Shown here piece after piece: positions 1 to 7,156 of a stretch of DNA of 11,415 nucleotides. Location: the NCBI GenBank assembly GCA_964486145.1, contig CAZAMT010000125.1:1-11415 (forward strand). Direction: 5' to 3'. The notes under the pieces were generated by a model that had not been told where the DNA came from, ran no database searches, and saw only the letters and a program-made list of their open reading frames with translations. The stretch is from CAZAMT01 sp964486145. Lineage in GTDB: Bacteria; Bacteroidota; Bacteroidia; Bacteroidales; JAAAOM01. Both the position numbers and the translations under genes were made by a program. The first letter of the stretch is position 1; each line of letters opens with the position of its first letter.

Positions 1-31
1 TAAGTATAATAGGAGAAGTGGAATCCCCGGA

Positions 32-57
32 ATTAAATTAAATGCATCTAATTTAAT
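32..57 (-). terminator. AT-only inverted repeat just after the AraC gene, possible terminator
   Basis: A perfect 9-bp inverted repeat (ATTAAATTA at 32-40, TAATTTAAT at 49-57) with an 8-base loop begins four bases past the stop codon of the minus-strand AraC gene. The position suits a transcript end. The stem has no G-C pairs and there is no clean U tract, so it would be a weak intrinsic terminator. It may be only an AT-rich coincidence. Confidence 0.35.
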
Positions 58-60
58 GTT

Positions 61-1077
61 TCACGCCTGTTGATGGCACATTTTTGATCGATAATGACTG
101 GGCGAAAGATTGAAATTCCTTTTAAATACATTGGTAAAATACTGATTTGAAGAAAAGCCGCATTCAAAAGCCAATTCCGTTATTGATTTTTCAGGTTCAT
201 TAATGAGTAATTGACGGGCTTTTTTTATACGTAACTGATTAAGATAGTTAATTGGAGTTGCATTTGTAAGTTCATAACAATATTTTGAAAACTGGGTTAT
301 GCCTAAGCCGCAATACCTTGCCATTTCATCTAATGTCCATTGCTCATGAAGCATTTCATGAAGACTGTCCAGGAACATTTCAACGCTGCGTTTACTTTGA
401 ATCAGTGAATCATTCAGTACAGGTTTTTCAAAAGTAAAAACTTCGAGTAACTGAATGAAGATTTCATTGATTCGGATTTTTATTTTTGATTCTGTAAACT
501 TTTTTTGGTTGGATGTTATTAGTTTTCCAATTTCTATAAAACTATCCTTAACATCTTTACCAACTGCCCAAACAGGCTTTTCGTTCCTTCGCAAAATATC
601 AGTTAGTTCATGAAGATCTTCATTTCGTAATATAATCCAATCAGGCCACCGCCATTCCTGATGGGGCTGTCGTACATTCAAATCAAGAATGAACCAATGC
701 AATTTGCTTAAGCCAATAATTGGATTGCCAAGTTTGTGGGGCATCCATGGACGTGTGATTGTCAGCATATTTGGTATCAGTGCATGAGATTGGTTATTGA
801 GATAAAAATCCAAGGTTCCTGATTCTAAGAAACAAATCTCAATGCCTTCATTCCGATGCCAGTCAAGTCCCCAGTTTTGTGTGGTTCTGGCATCCCAAAA
901 ACCAATGCTTTTTATTCCCGGTAATTCATCATCCCTGAGTTTCTTGCCCGGGTATGTTCCCCTAGCCAATGTTTGTAATTCAATTTTATTATTGCGCCAG
1001 GCCGTTTCAAGAGAATCACAGGAATCAGGATTGTGAATTCTTCCGTTGGTTTCGATATATGCTATTTTATTCCTCAT
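61..1077 (-). CDS. AraC-family transcriptional regulator with N-terminal cupin-like sensor
   Basis: This is a cytoplasmic DNA-binding protein of 338 residues, a usual length for the family. The N-terminal half carries a cupin-like sugar-sensing region (about residues 60-135) with the H-x-x-E-I-C-F-L-x-S-G pattern starting at His74 and a P-W-M-P-H segment near 110-114. The C-terminal half (about 230-332) has the two helix-turn-helix units of AraC proteins: the first around 248-269 (T-L-D-E-M-A-R-Y-C-G-L) and the second around 298-321 (S-I-T-E-L-A-F-E-C-G-F-S-S). The second ends in the family signature F-x-x-V-F-K-R-x-x-x-x-S-P-S-x-Y-R. There is no signal peptide or membrane segment. It is divergent from the ThuA-DUF6807/oxidoreductase operon, with which it shares a short promoter gap, so it is probably the local regulator of that operon and perhaps of itself. 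The inducer is unknown; a mono- or disaccharide is likely from the family. Confidence 0.93.
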   Translation of the reverse strand: MRNKIAYIETNGRIHNPDSCDSLETAWRNNKIELQTLARGTYPGKKLRDDELPGIKSIGFWDARTTQNWGLDWHRNEGIEICFLESGTLDFYLNNQSHALIPNMLTITRPWMPHKLGNPIIGLSKLHWFILDLNVRQPHQEWRWPDWIILRNEDLHELTDILRRNEKPVWAVGKDVKDSFIEIGKLITSNQKKFTESKIKIRINEIFIQLLEVFTFEKPVLNDSLIQSKRSVEMFLDSLHEMLHEQWTLDEMARYCGLGITQFSKYCYELTNATPINYLNQLRIKKARQLLINEPEKSITELAFECGFSSNQYFTNVFKRNFNLSPSHYRSKMCHQQA

Positions 1078-1095
1078 TTACTACACATTCAAAGT

Positions 1096-1127
1096 TGTAA
1101 AATATTTCAGTGTAAAATAATGAAATA
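1096..1127. promoter_or_regulatory. Candidate AraC operator: direct repeat plus inverted repeat
   Basis: The gap between the divergent AraC and ThuA-DUF6807 genes holds two exact copies of TGTAAAATA (1096-1104 and 1111-1119, 15 bp apart). A degenerate third copy (AGTAAAATG) lies at 1138-1146. The same stretch contains a 7-bp inverted repeat, TATTTCA (1103-1109) and TGAAATA (1121-1127). The array is just upstream of the TATATTTG promoter element, where an activator would act. AraC proteins usually bind direct repeats, but the DNA is very AT-rich, so this is only a candidate. Confidence 0.4.
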
Positions 1128-1146
1128 ATTTTATAAAAGTAAAATG

Positions 1147-1154
1147 TATATTTG
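1147..1154 (+). promoter_or_regulatory. Bacteroidetes-type -7 promoter element (TATATTTG)
   Basis: TATATTTG matches the TAnnTTTG consensus of the Bacteroidetes housekeeping sigma factor exactly. I do not see a convincing TTG -33 element at the expected distance, which fits a promoter needing an activator such as the divergent AraC protein. It predicts transcription starting near 1160-1163. The GTG at 1160 would then lie at the very 5' end of the message, which favours a later translation start for the next gene. Confidence 0.5.
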
Positions 1155-1186
1155 ATGTTGTGACTAACAAACTTGATTTTACTCAG

Positions 1187-2869
1187 ATGTTTCATGATAA
1201 ATTAAAAATGACTATTACAACAATTCTTTTACTGGCAATATGCGGATTCATGTATTTACCGCCATTACATGCGCAAGCGGCGAATAAAATAAACGTTCTG
1301 CTATTAAGTGGAAGCAACAACCATGATTGGCAAAAAACAACACCGATGCTTCAGTCGATATTGGATGATAACGGCCTTTTCGATATTGTCATCACAGAAA
1401 TGCCTGACACCCTTGATCATGAAGCACTGAAACCATTTGATGTTATCGTAAGTAACTGGAACAACTGGCCCGAACGAAACTGTTCATGGAGTGAAACCAC
1501 TAAAAAAGCACTCCTGGAGTTTGTTGAAAACGGTGGTGGGTATGTTTTTGTACATTCAGCATCGGCAACAAACTACGATTGGCCTGAATATCAAGAATTG
1601 GCTGGAGCTACCTGGGGAGAAAACACTAAACATGGAAAAATTGTACCGTTTCGGGTTCATCTTACAAGCCTGGATCACCCGGTAACAAAAGGTATGGCCG
1701 ATTTTTGGACAACCGATGAGCTCTGGGTAAACATGAAAGATTTTGGCACTACCAATAGCCTGGGGGAAGCGTTCGCACCGGTTTCCAATAACGGAAGTGG
1801 TGAGATGGAACCGGTTATCCTACAAAGGAAATATGGCCGGGGACGATCGTTTTTTCTGGTTCTTGGCCATGATGAACAGGCAATGAAAAACCTGGGTTTT
1901 CAAACGCTTCTTGTGCGGGGTCTCGAATGGGCAGCTACGGGAAGGGTAACACAGGAAATTCCTGACGAATTGCGAATCCAGCATCACCGTAGTAACAGAA
2001 AATTAGAATGGCAGGAAGAGAAACATTCCTTTGCATTACTTAATAATAATCATATTGTTTGGAAATACCATTTTAATCCCTTGGAAGGTAAACCATATTT
2101 CCATCCATTATCCATCATGGATGGAACAGGACTTACCTGGCTGCGACCTGATGACCACCCGTGGCACCGAGCCGTGTGGTTCTCCTGGAAATACATCAAT
2201 GGATTAAATTATTGGGAAGAAGACAGGAAAACAGGAAAATCGCAAGGAATCACCGAATTAAAATCAAAAAGTTATAAGCTGAAGGATAACCATGAGGCTA
2301 CCATATACTTGCAACTATCTTACCATCCAACCAATGCAGACGATATCTTGACAGAAGACAGGGTTATTTCCATTTCATCTCCAAAGCCGGATGGCAGTTA
2401 TTTTATTGATTGGGAAACTACATTTTCTGCTGTTGCCGATGAGGTTGTCCTCAACCGTACCCCGCTCCCAGGTGAACCTAATGGGAAATCGTGGGGAGGA
2501 TATGCCGGATTTTCTGTCAGGTTGAACAGGCATCTCTGGGATGTAAAAGCCGTCAATGATGCAGGAAAAACGGAAGGTTTACATGGTAAAGCATCCAGAT
2601 GGATAACCTATGATATGAAGACGATCAAAGGTCATCCGGTTTCAGTTACTATTTTTGACCATCCGGATAATTTCAATTATCCATCCAAATGGTTTATTTC
2701 AAAAACCCTCGATCATCCTTTTTATTATTTTAGCCCTGCTGTGATTTTTAATTCTAAGCATGTTCTCAAAAAAGGTGATAAACTTCATTTAAAATACCGT
2801 TTACTGGTTTTACCTGATGAACGGGACAATAATATCTTACTTGATCATTGGGAAACTTTCAAAAACTAA
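1187..2869 (+). CDS. Exported ThuA-like / DUF6807 (PmoA-like) fusion protein
   Basis: The protein joins two domains. A ThuA-like domain with a glutamine-amidotransferase fold (about residues 35-251) contains L-L-S-G-S-N-N-H-D-W and Y-V-F-V-H-S-A-S. A DUF6807 domain, called PmoA in databases, follows (about 288-556) with the typical D-D-H-P-W-H-R-A-V-W-F-S-W block around 322-334. An N-terminal signal peptide (lysines, hydrophobic stretch about 9-24, likely cleavage after L-H-A near 29) places it outside the cytoplasm. The frame is open from a GTG at 1160. I chose ATG 1187 because the promoter element at 1147-1154 leaves no leader for the GTG and because this start keeps the positive residues before the hydrophobic core; ATG 1208 is also possible. 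Both domains recur in Bacteroidota and Planctomycetota carbohydrate loci, but no reaction is certain. It leads an operon with the oxidoreductase 8 bp downstream. Confidence 0.85.
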   Translation: MFHDKLKMTITTILLLAICGFMYLPPLHAQAANKINVLLLSGSNNHDWQKTTPMLQSILDDNGLFDIVITEMPDTLDHEALKPFDVIVSNWNNWPERNCSWSETTKKALLEFVENGGGYVFVHSASATNYDWPEYQELAGATWGENTKHGKIVPFRVHLTSLDHPVTKGMADFWTTDELWVNMKDFGTTNSLGEAFAPVSNNGSGEMEPVILQRKYGRGRSFFLVLGHDEQAMKNLGFQTLLVRGLEWAATGRVTQEIPDELRIQHHRSNRKLEWQEEKHSFALLNNNHIVWKYHFNPLEGKPYFHPLSIMDGTGLTWLRPDDHPWHRAVWFSWKYINGLNYWEEDRKTGKSQGITELKSKSYKLKDNHEATIYLQLSYHPTNADDILTEDRVISISSPKPDGSYFIDWETTFSAVADEVVLNRTPLPGEPNGKSWGGYAGFSVRLNRHLWDVKAVNDAGKTEGLHGKASRWITYDMKTIKGHPVSVTIFDHPDNFNYPSKWFISKTLDHPFYYFSPAVIFNSKHVLKKGDKLHLKYRLLVLPDERDNNILLDHWETFKN

Positions 2870-2877
2870 ATATTATC

Positions 2878-4239
2878 ATGAAAAAAAATCACGTTTCAAG
2901 AAGGCATTTTATTAAAAGTGCTTCGGCAATGTCAGCAGGTGCCTTGGTTGCACCAACTATTCTTTCATCATGTGCCAAAGGAGCCAATGATAAAATTATG
3001 GTCGCCCACATCGGTGTAGGTTCCAGAGGGGTGCACGAATTGAAAAGTTTCTTTTTACCATTGGAAACTGCATTTTCAGTAGCAACGTGTGATCCCCATC
3101 TTGATCGTCGCGAAAAAACGGCAGAATTTATTAATGGAACATACAAACAAAGGGAAATCAAGGCTCCAACCTGTAAGCCATACCTCAACTTCGAAGAAAT
3201 TCTCGAAAGGAAAGACATTGATGCAGTGAATATTGTTACACCTGATCACTGGCACGTCCCTGCATCCATTATGGCTGCCAGGGCAGGCAAACATGTAATG
3301 GTGGCCAAACCCCTCGGACTTAGTTATCCACATTATAAAATCCTTGAAAAAGAGATAAAAGCCAACAACGTTAAGTTTCATTATGGTACCCAGCAACGAG
3401 CCATGGCGCATATGCAAATGGGGGTGGATATGGTCAGGGAAGGTAAGATAGGGGAAATTGAGCGCGTAGAGGTGTGGGCACCCGGAAAAAATCCGGTTGA
3501 ATCCCCTCAATGCGTTGAGGTTCCTGTACCAGATGATTTTGACTATGATATCTGGACCGGACCGGCACCTTTGAACCCATATTGCCCCGAACGTGTAACC
3601 AACAACAGCTCCTGGTTTCAGTACGATTACAGTATTGGCTTTTTGGCAGGCTGGGGGGCACATCCGTTAGATATCATGATATGGGCACTAAAAGATAATA
3701 TGAATGGTAAATACACATGTCAAGGTACCGGGAAATTCTGGGAAACCAATGGCATTTACGATAACATTTATTCATGGGACTTAAATTATGTATATGAATC
3801 CGGTATTCAACTCCGATTTGCCAGTCGCGATGTGGTAAAAGAAAAGAACATATGGGATTACCGTACACTTAAAGATGGAAACTCGACAACCTTCTTTGGG
3901 ACCAAGGGATGGATTTCATTGGGCAGGGGCTCAGCTGAATCAAACATACCTGAGATACAACAAAAATTCGATACTTTTAAAGAAAACAAGCCAAATAATT
4001 ACATGTTGAGTAATGATAACAATATGGGACAAATGTTCATCGATATAATCAAAGGCAATATGGAAGAAACCTGTCCGTTGGATGAGGCCATCATGTCAGA
4101 TACAGTAAGTCACATGGGTGATATTGCCATTAGGACAGAAAGAAAGGTCACCTGGGATCCTCAAAAAGGTGAAGTAGTGAACGATCCAAAGGCTAACCAA
4201 TTATATATTAGGGAATTGCGTGAACCATACACGGTTTAA
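2878..4239 (+). CDS. Exported Gfo/Idh/MocA oxidoreductase with Tat signal and lipobox
   Basis: This is a 453-residue NAD(P)-dependent oxidoreductase-fold protein of the Gfo/Idh/MocA family. The Rossmann dinucleotide motif G-V-G-S-R-G is at 46-51, P-D-H-W-H at 122-126, and the C-terminal substrate-domain motif G-A-H-P-L-D-I at 260-266. The usual E-K-P motif appears as A-K-P (143-145), keeping the lysine. The N-terminus has a canonical twin-arginine motif (S-R-R-H-F-I-K, 7-13) followed by a lipobox L-S-S-C with Cys32, so a folded, cofactor-loaded lipoprotein is expected outside the inner membrane. A longer frame opens at a TTG (2848) inside the upstream gene, but ATG 2878 gives the proper signal sequence. 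It lies 8 bp after the ThuA-DUF6807 gene and is almost certainly co-transcribed. The substrate is probably a sugar or glycoside, by family only. Confidence 0.92.
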   Translation: MKKNHVSRRHFIKSASAMSAGALVAPTILSSCAKGANDKIMVAHIGVGSRGVHELKSFFLPLETAFSVATCDPHLDRREKTAEFINGTYKQREIKAPTCKPYLNFEEILERKDIDAVNIVTPDHWHVPASIMAARAGKHVMVAKPLGLSYPHYKILEKEIKANNVKFHYGTQQRAMAHMQMGVDMVREGKIGEIERVEVWAPGKNPVESPQCVEVPVPDDFDYDIWTGPAPLNPYCPERVTNNSSWFQYDYSIGFLAGWGAHPLDIMIWALKDNMNGKYTCQGTGKFWETNGIYDNIYSWDLNYVYESGIQLRFASRDVVKEKNIWDYRTLKDGNSTTFFGTKGWISLGRGSAESNIPEIQQKFDTFKENKPNNYMLSNDNNMGQMFIDIIKGNMEETCPLDEAIMSDTVSHMGDIAIRTERKVTWDPQKGEVVNDPKANQLYIRELREPYTV

Positions 4240-4325
4240 TCAGGTGAATATGAATGGCTTATTGAGACAGTAAAAAGTAACGTATTTTTGAAAAAGGTAT
4301 AACAACAGGTATGTGATGTAGGTAT

Positions 4326-6875
4326 TTATTGAGGATTTGCAAGGTTAGCAGATGTGAATGTATTAAAATCACTATGAAAAAGTTCTCCGTAAACCTCTTC
4401 ATACCTTTGTGCAAAACATTCGTAAACATGGCGGGCCAGCTTATTATTACTTTGTTGCATAAGCGTTCTGATTTTATACCAGATTGCTGGTTGGTTCAAA
4501 TCATCAATGATCAAAATTCTGTCGGCAATTTCAATAATTTCTCCTGAACCTGTGTTTTCAGCAAAGTTTTGCAGGTACAACTCAAGAACATCTACGATTT
4601 CATAACTTACAGAAGCCTTAAAATCCTCAAGATCCCTAAAATTTATGCCTTTTAAAAATTCCCCTCTTTTGATGATGGGCAATATTTGCTGAAAATAAGA
4701 TAACTGGTTTAACCTTTTCTTTTCTTTTAATTTCAAGTATTCAACAAGATCACAATAGATGGGGTTGGATATTTCCATTACCCAAAGTTTTTTTGATAAA
4801 ACAATTTGTATTCCATCAAGCTTATCCACCAGGTTTCTGAGCTTTAACATATTAACGCGCCTGTTATTGGAGGCATTTTTTCTAATTAGTTCCGGCCACA
4901 GCACTGTCTCTAATGATTCAGAAGATATTCCTTTTTTGCCCATTATATTGTTAGAAAGCAGTACAAGAAACATTTGCAATACCTTATCTGAAAATCCATT
5001 GGAGAATTCATTTCCATGGATATCAAACATTTCGAATTTACCAAACAGGAATATGGCATTTTTGTACTGCACAGGTTTTGTCAAACCATTGACCTTTTCA
5101 TCGCGCTTAACAGGATTAAAAAATAAATATTTCCCCACTAAAACCAGTTTTTGTCGATATAAAATAATCACCACAATGGTTATTAACAATAGCAGATAAA
5201 GGGCATAACGACCTGTTTTTTTTGTATTAAGTTCTTTAGCAAGATTGAGGTTTCCGGTATACAGGTTATTGATTTCATGTTCACCCAGGGGGCGGTTCCA
5301 TATTCCGATGTCATCCATCATTCCAATGAAATAGCTGTCTCTTAATATGGATTTGCTGATGACAAGTTCTTCTTCTCCGGCAAAAGATGGATGATTGTAT
5401 GATCTTCCGTCTTCTTTCCCGTTGACAAATATTGCTTGCTCTCCGTTAATGCGGTTGTAGCGCCATACCAAATGATACCATTTTCCTTCTTCAACAACAG
5501 TATTTCCTTTTAAGTCGTTCGCGAAAAAACCAAAGTACGGAATTTTATCCCGCAGAATAAGATGCAAACCTTTTCGGTAAACAACATTTTCTGTACCAAT
5601 GACGGAATGATCGCTTTTTGTGAATTTTTCGACATTGATCCAAACAGCAACGGTAAAGCTACTGTTCCTGATTTTTATTTTTTCTGCACCCGGTAAGGTG
5701 ATAATACCATCTCCATCAAAATATGCAACCTGCCCTCTTGTCGTGTCTAATTTAAATGCCGCACCATTATTAATTCCATGGTTTTTGTTACTTGAACCAT
5801 CCCTGGCATTTCCGTTCAAGCGGTAAAAAGCAGTCATATCATTCGTGATATCCAACGGTATTGCTTTAAAAGTTACATCATTCGGATTTTTTTTCCCGTG
5901 TATGTCTATGGATGTGGGAACAAACTGATAACCCGGACTGGAAGGAATGATTTCCCGGATATTCCCTAAGTAAGGGAACATGAATTCCCCTCCTGTAATT
6001 GAATTCGCGGGATTTATCCAGTAAACCTTATCTAACAGCACATTGTTTTTAATAACTTTGCCTGAAATTCTATCCATGTCGCTTAAAATAAGCCTGATAG
6101 CGCCTATTTGATTCACTAAACGATCATCAAAAAAGATGAAATTGGGAATACGCCCGGTATTTCTCCATACATCCATATAATAATTAATAATCAACGGATT
6201 ATCATTTACAGAAGGAGGCTTACTGGAGCCAAGAAACGAGTCATACCCGCGTGTTAATAACAAGTTATATTCAGAAGCATGGTCAAGAGACTCAATAAAC
6301 TGTTCGGTCGGATAGGAGTATTCGGCAACATACTCCCACAGCGGATGCAATGGTTCTGCCAGTGCAGGGTTATCCGCTTCATCTGCGAAAATAACCAATT
6401 GTTTATTATTTGATATTAAGTATTCAAGCGATGGCCATGGCTGTTTTCCGTTCACATAATAGGCCCGATCGTTTAGCCTGGCATTTTTCAATGAATGGTG
6501 GATTGAATGCGACGAAGAATCGGTGAAAAAAAACAGGGTTAGAATTTCTTCCGGGTTTTCATCAAGATAAGTCTTAATGGTTACAAGTGATTTCGTAAGC
6601 CTTATGTTGTAATTTCCATTTTTGTATGTTAATTCATTTAGGTTAGTATCATACTTCAGATAGAAAGCAAAACCACCAACATGACGTTTTAAAAGGTTTT
6701 CAACTGGAACATAAGCAGGTCTGACTGTATGGGCATCTGTCCTCGAAAATTCATAAATAAAAAAAGCAATATCAGAATAGCTCGTGGGAGAATTGGCAGA
6801 GATATAAAATATATTACTTAAGATAATCCACAGAACTAATAAAAAGGTTTTTATGGTCCAACAAACAGATGGCAT
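4326..6875 (-). CDS. Membrane-spanning SARP-type transcriptional regulator with PLC-like and LamG sensor domains
   Basis: An 849-residue protein with an unusual domain order. Residues 1-28 form a signal peptide or signal anchor. Residues about 30-320 resemble the TIM-barrel PI-PLC X-like phosphodiesterase fold (N-P-E-E-I-L-T-L-F at 107-115, W-P-S-L-E-Y-L-I at 147-154, P-N-F-I-F-F-D at 244-250), but the expected catalytic H-N/D-S/A and arginine/aspartate positions look substituted. Residues about 345-545 are a LamG/concanavalin-A-like domain (M-T-A-F-Y-R-L-N-G-N-A-R-D, G-K-W-Y-H-L-V, G-M-M-D-D-I-G-I-W-N-R-P-L). One membrane helix spans about 557-573, followed by basic residues. The cytoplasmic part has a SARP-like winged helix (about 608-702, with F-G-K-F-E-M-F-D-I-H-G and V-L-W-P-E) and a helical BTAD-like tail (703-840). 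I infer a one-component sensor and regulator. It is divergent from the cytochrome operon, its probable target, and convergent with the left operon. Confidence 0.82.
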   Translation of the reverse strand: MPSVCWTIKTFLLVLWIILSNIFYISANSPTSYSDIAFFIYEFSRTDAHTVRPAYVPVENLLKRHVGGFAFYLKYDTNLNELTYKNGNYNIRLTKSLVTIKTYLDENPEEILTLFFFTDSSSHSIHHSLKNARLNDRAYYVNGKQPWPSLEYLISNNKQLVIFADEADNPALAEPLHPLWEYVAEYSYPTEQFIESLDHASEYNLLLTRGYDSFLGSSKPPSVNDNPLIINYYMDVWRNTGRIPNFIFFDDRLVNQIGAIRLILSDMDRISGKVIKNNVLLDKVYWINPANSITGGEFMFPYLGNIREIIPSSPGYQFVPTSIDIHGKKNPNDVTFKAIPLDITNDMTAFYRLNGNARDGSSNKNHGINNGAAFKLDTTRGQVAYFDGDGIITLPGAEKIKIRNSSFTVAVWINVEKFTKSDHSVIGTENVVYRKGLHLILRDKIPYFGFFANDLKGNTVVEEGKWYHLVWRYNRINGEQAIFVNGKEDGRSYNHPSFAGEEELVISKSILRDSYFIGMMDDIGIWNRPLGEHEINNLYTGNLNLAKELNTKKTGRYALYLLLLITIVVIILYRQKLVLVGKYLFFNPVKRDEKVNGLTKPVQYKNAIFLFGKFEMFDIHGNEFSNGFSDKVLQMFLVLLSNNIMGKKGISSESLETVLWPELIRKNASNNRRVNMLKLRNLVDKLDGIQIVLSKKLWVMEISNPIYCDLVEYLKLKEKKRLNQLSYFQQILPIIKRGEFLKGINFRDLEDFKASVSYEIVDVLELYLQNFAENTGSGEIIEIADRILIIDDLNQPAIWYKIRTLMQQSNNKLARHVYECFAQRYEEVYGELFHSDFNTFTSANLANPQ

Positions 6876-6974
6876 TTATTGAATACTCCCGTTGTAATAA
6901 TAGTTGTTTCTTTCTAATTGTAAAACTAACATTGTATTGAAAATTAACCAACTTATCATCATTTTTTTATTTTT

Positions 6975-7006
6975 ATATATTGAAATACTGGTCTTATTTC
7001 ATATAT
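6975..7006. repeat. Long inverted repeat in the divergent gap, candidate operator
   Basis: Arms ATATAT-T-GAAATA (6975-6987) and TATTTCATATAT (6995-7006) pair over 12 positions with a single extra T (6981) and a 7-base centre (CTGGTCT). It sits about 100 bp upstream of the membrane regulator start and about 150 bp upstream of the cytochrome gene. It could be an operator for a dimeric protein or a hairpin in the leader of the regulator mRNA. All arm pairs but one are A-T, so some of the symmetry may be chance. Confidence 0.45.
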
Positions 7007-7086
7007 GCACTACCAGACAGGATTAAATTGATACCCTGCGCACCAAAAAAAATATTTCACTGAATTACAGATTGTTAAACCGATCG

Positions 7087-7126
7087 TTAATGCAAAATTA
7101 ATGCATTAATAACGAGATATTAATGC
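7087..7126 (+). promoter_or_regulatory. Three phased TTAATGC heptamers, candidate SARP-type operator
   Basis: Exact TTAATGC copies lie at 7087-7093, 7098-7104 and 7120-7126, that is 11 and 22 bp apart, so all face the same side of the helix. The vacant slot at 7109 holds a poor 4/7 match. The middle copy is part of a perfect 14-bp palindrome, ATTAATGCATTAAT (7097-7110). Known SARP activators bind heptamer direct repeats at 11- or 22-bp spacing just upstream of the -10 box. The divergent gene encodes a SARP-like DNA-binding domain. The pairing of site and protein is inference. Confidence 0.55.
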
Positions 7127-7134
7127 TGTACCAT

Positions 7135-7140
7135 TATTAT
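7135..7140 (+). promoter_or_regulatory. Candidate -10 element (TATTAT) of the cytochrome operon
   Basis: TATTAT begins exactly 8 bp after the third heptamer, the distance seen at classic SARP-activated promoters. Two cautions apply. It fits the Bacteroidetes TAnnTTTG consensus only partly, and it would give a leader of roughly ten bases before the ATG at 7157. Confidence 0.35.
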
Positions 7141-7156
7141 AGCCAAAAAATGCAGG

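Noticed and set aside
1090..1097. Minus-strand CAACTTTG as promoter of the AraC gene
   Set aside because: It differs from TAnnTTTG at one position but would leave almost no leader before the ATG, so the true promoter is probably elsewhere in the gap.
1160..1186. GTG start at 1160 for the ThuA-DUF6807 gene
   Set aside because: It lies at the predicted transcription start set by the TATATTTG element at 1147-1154 and adds residues before the signal peptide that serve no evident purpose.
2051..2857. Reading the PmoA label as particulate methane monooxygenase
   Set aside because: The domain is DUF6807, exported and unrelated to the membrane copper enzyme subunits. Nothing in the window suggests methane oxidation.
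2848..2877. TTG start at 2848 for the first oxidoreductase
   Set aside because: It lies inside the upstream gene, uses a rare start and would bury the twin-arginine signal. ATG 2878 gives a textbook N-terminus.
3076..3663. 195-residue open frame on the minus strand
   Set aside because: It is antisense to a well-supported Gfo/Idh/MocA gene and has no recognisable domain or signal.
4240..4325. Terminator between the convergent left operon and the membrane regulator
   Set aside because: The only symmetry seen (five A at 4272-4276 against five T at 4285-4289) is too weak to call, though some terminator is expected there.
4759..5199. 146-residue plus-strand frame opposite the membrane regulator
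   Set aside because: It is antisense to coherent SARP and membrane-helix coding sequence and is compositionally just a shadow.
7087..7126. Repeats as a CRISPR-like or phage attachment array
   Set aside because: The units are 7 bp with 4- and 15-bp gaps, there are no spacers of constant length, and no cas, integrase or tRNA gene is nearby.
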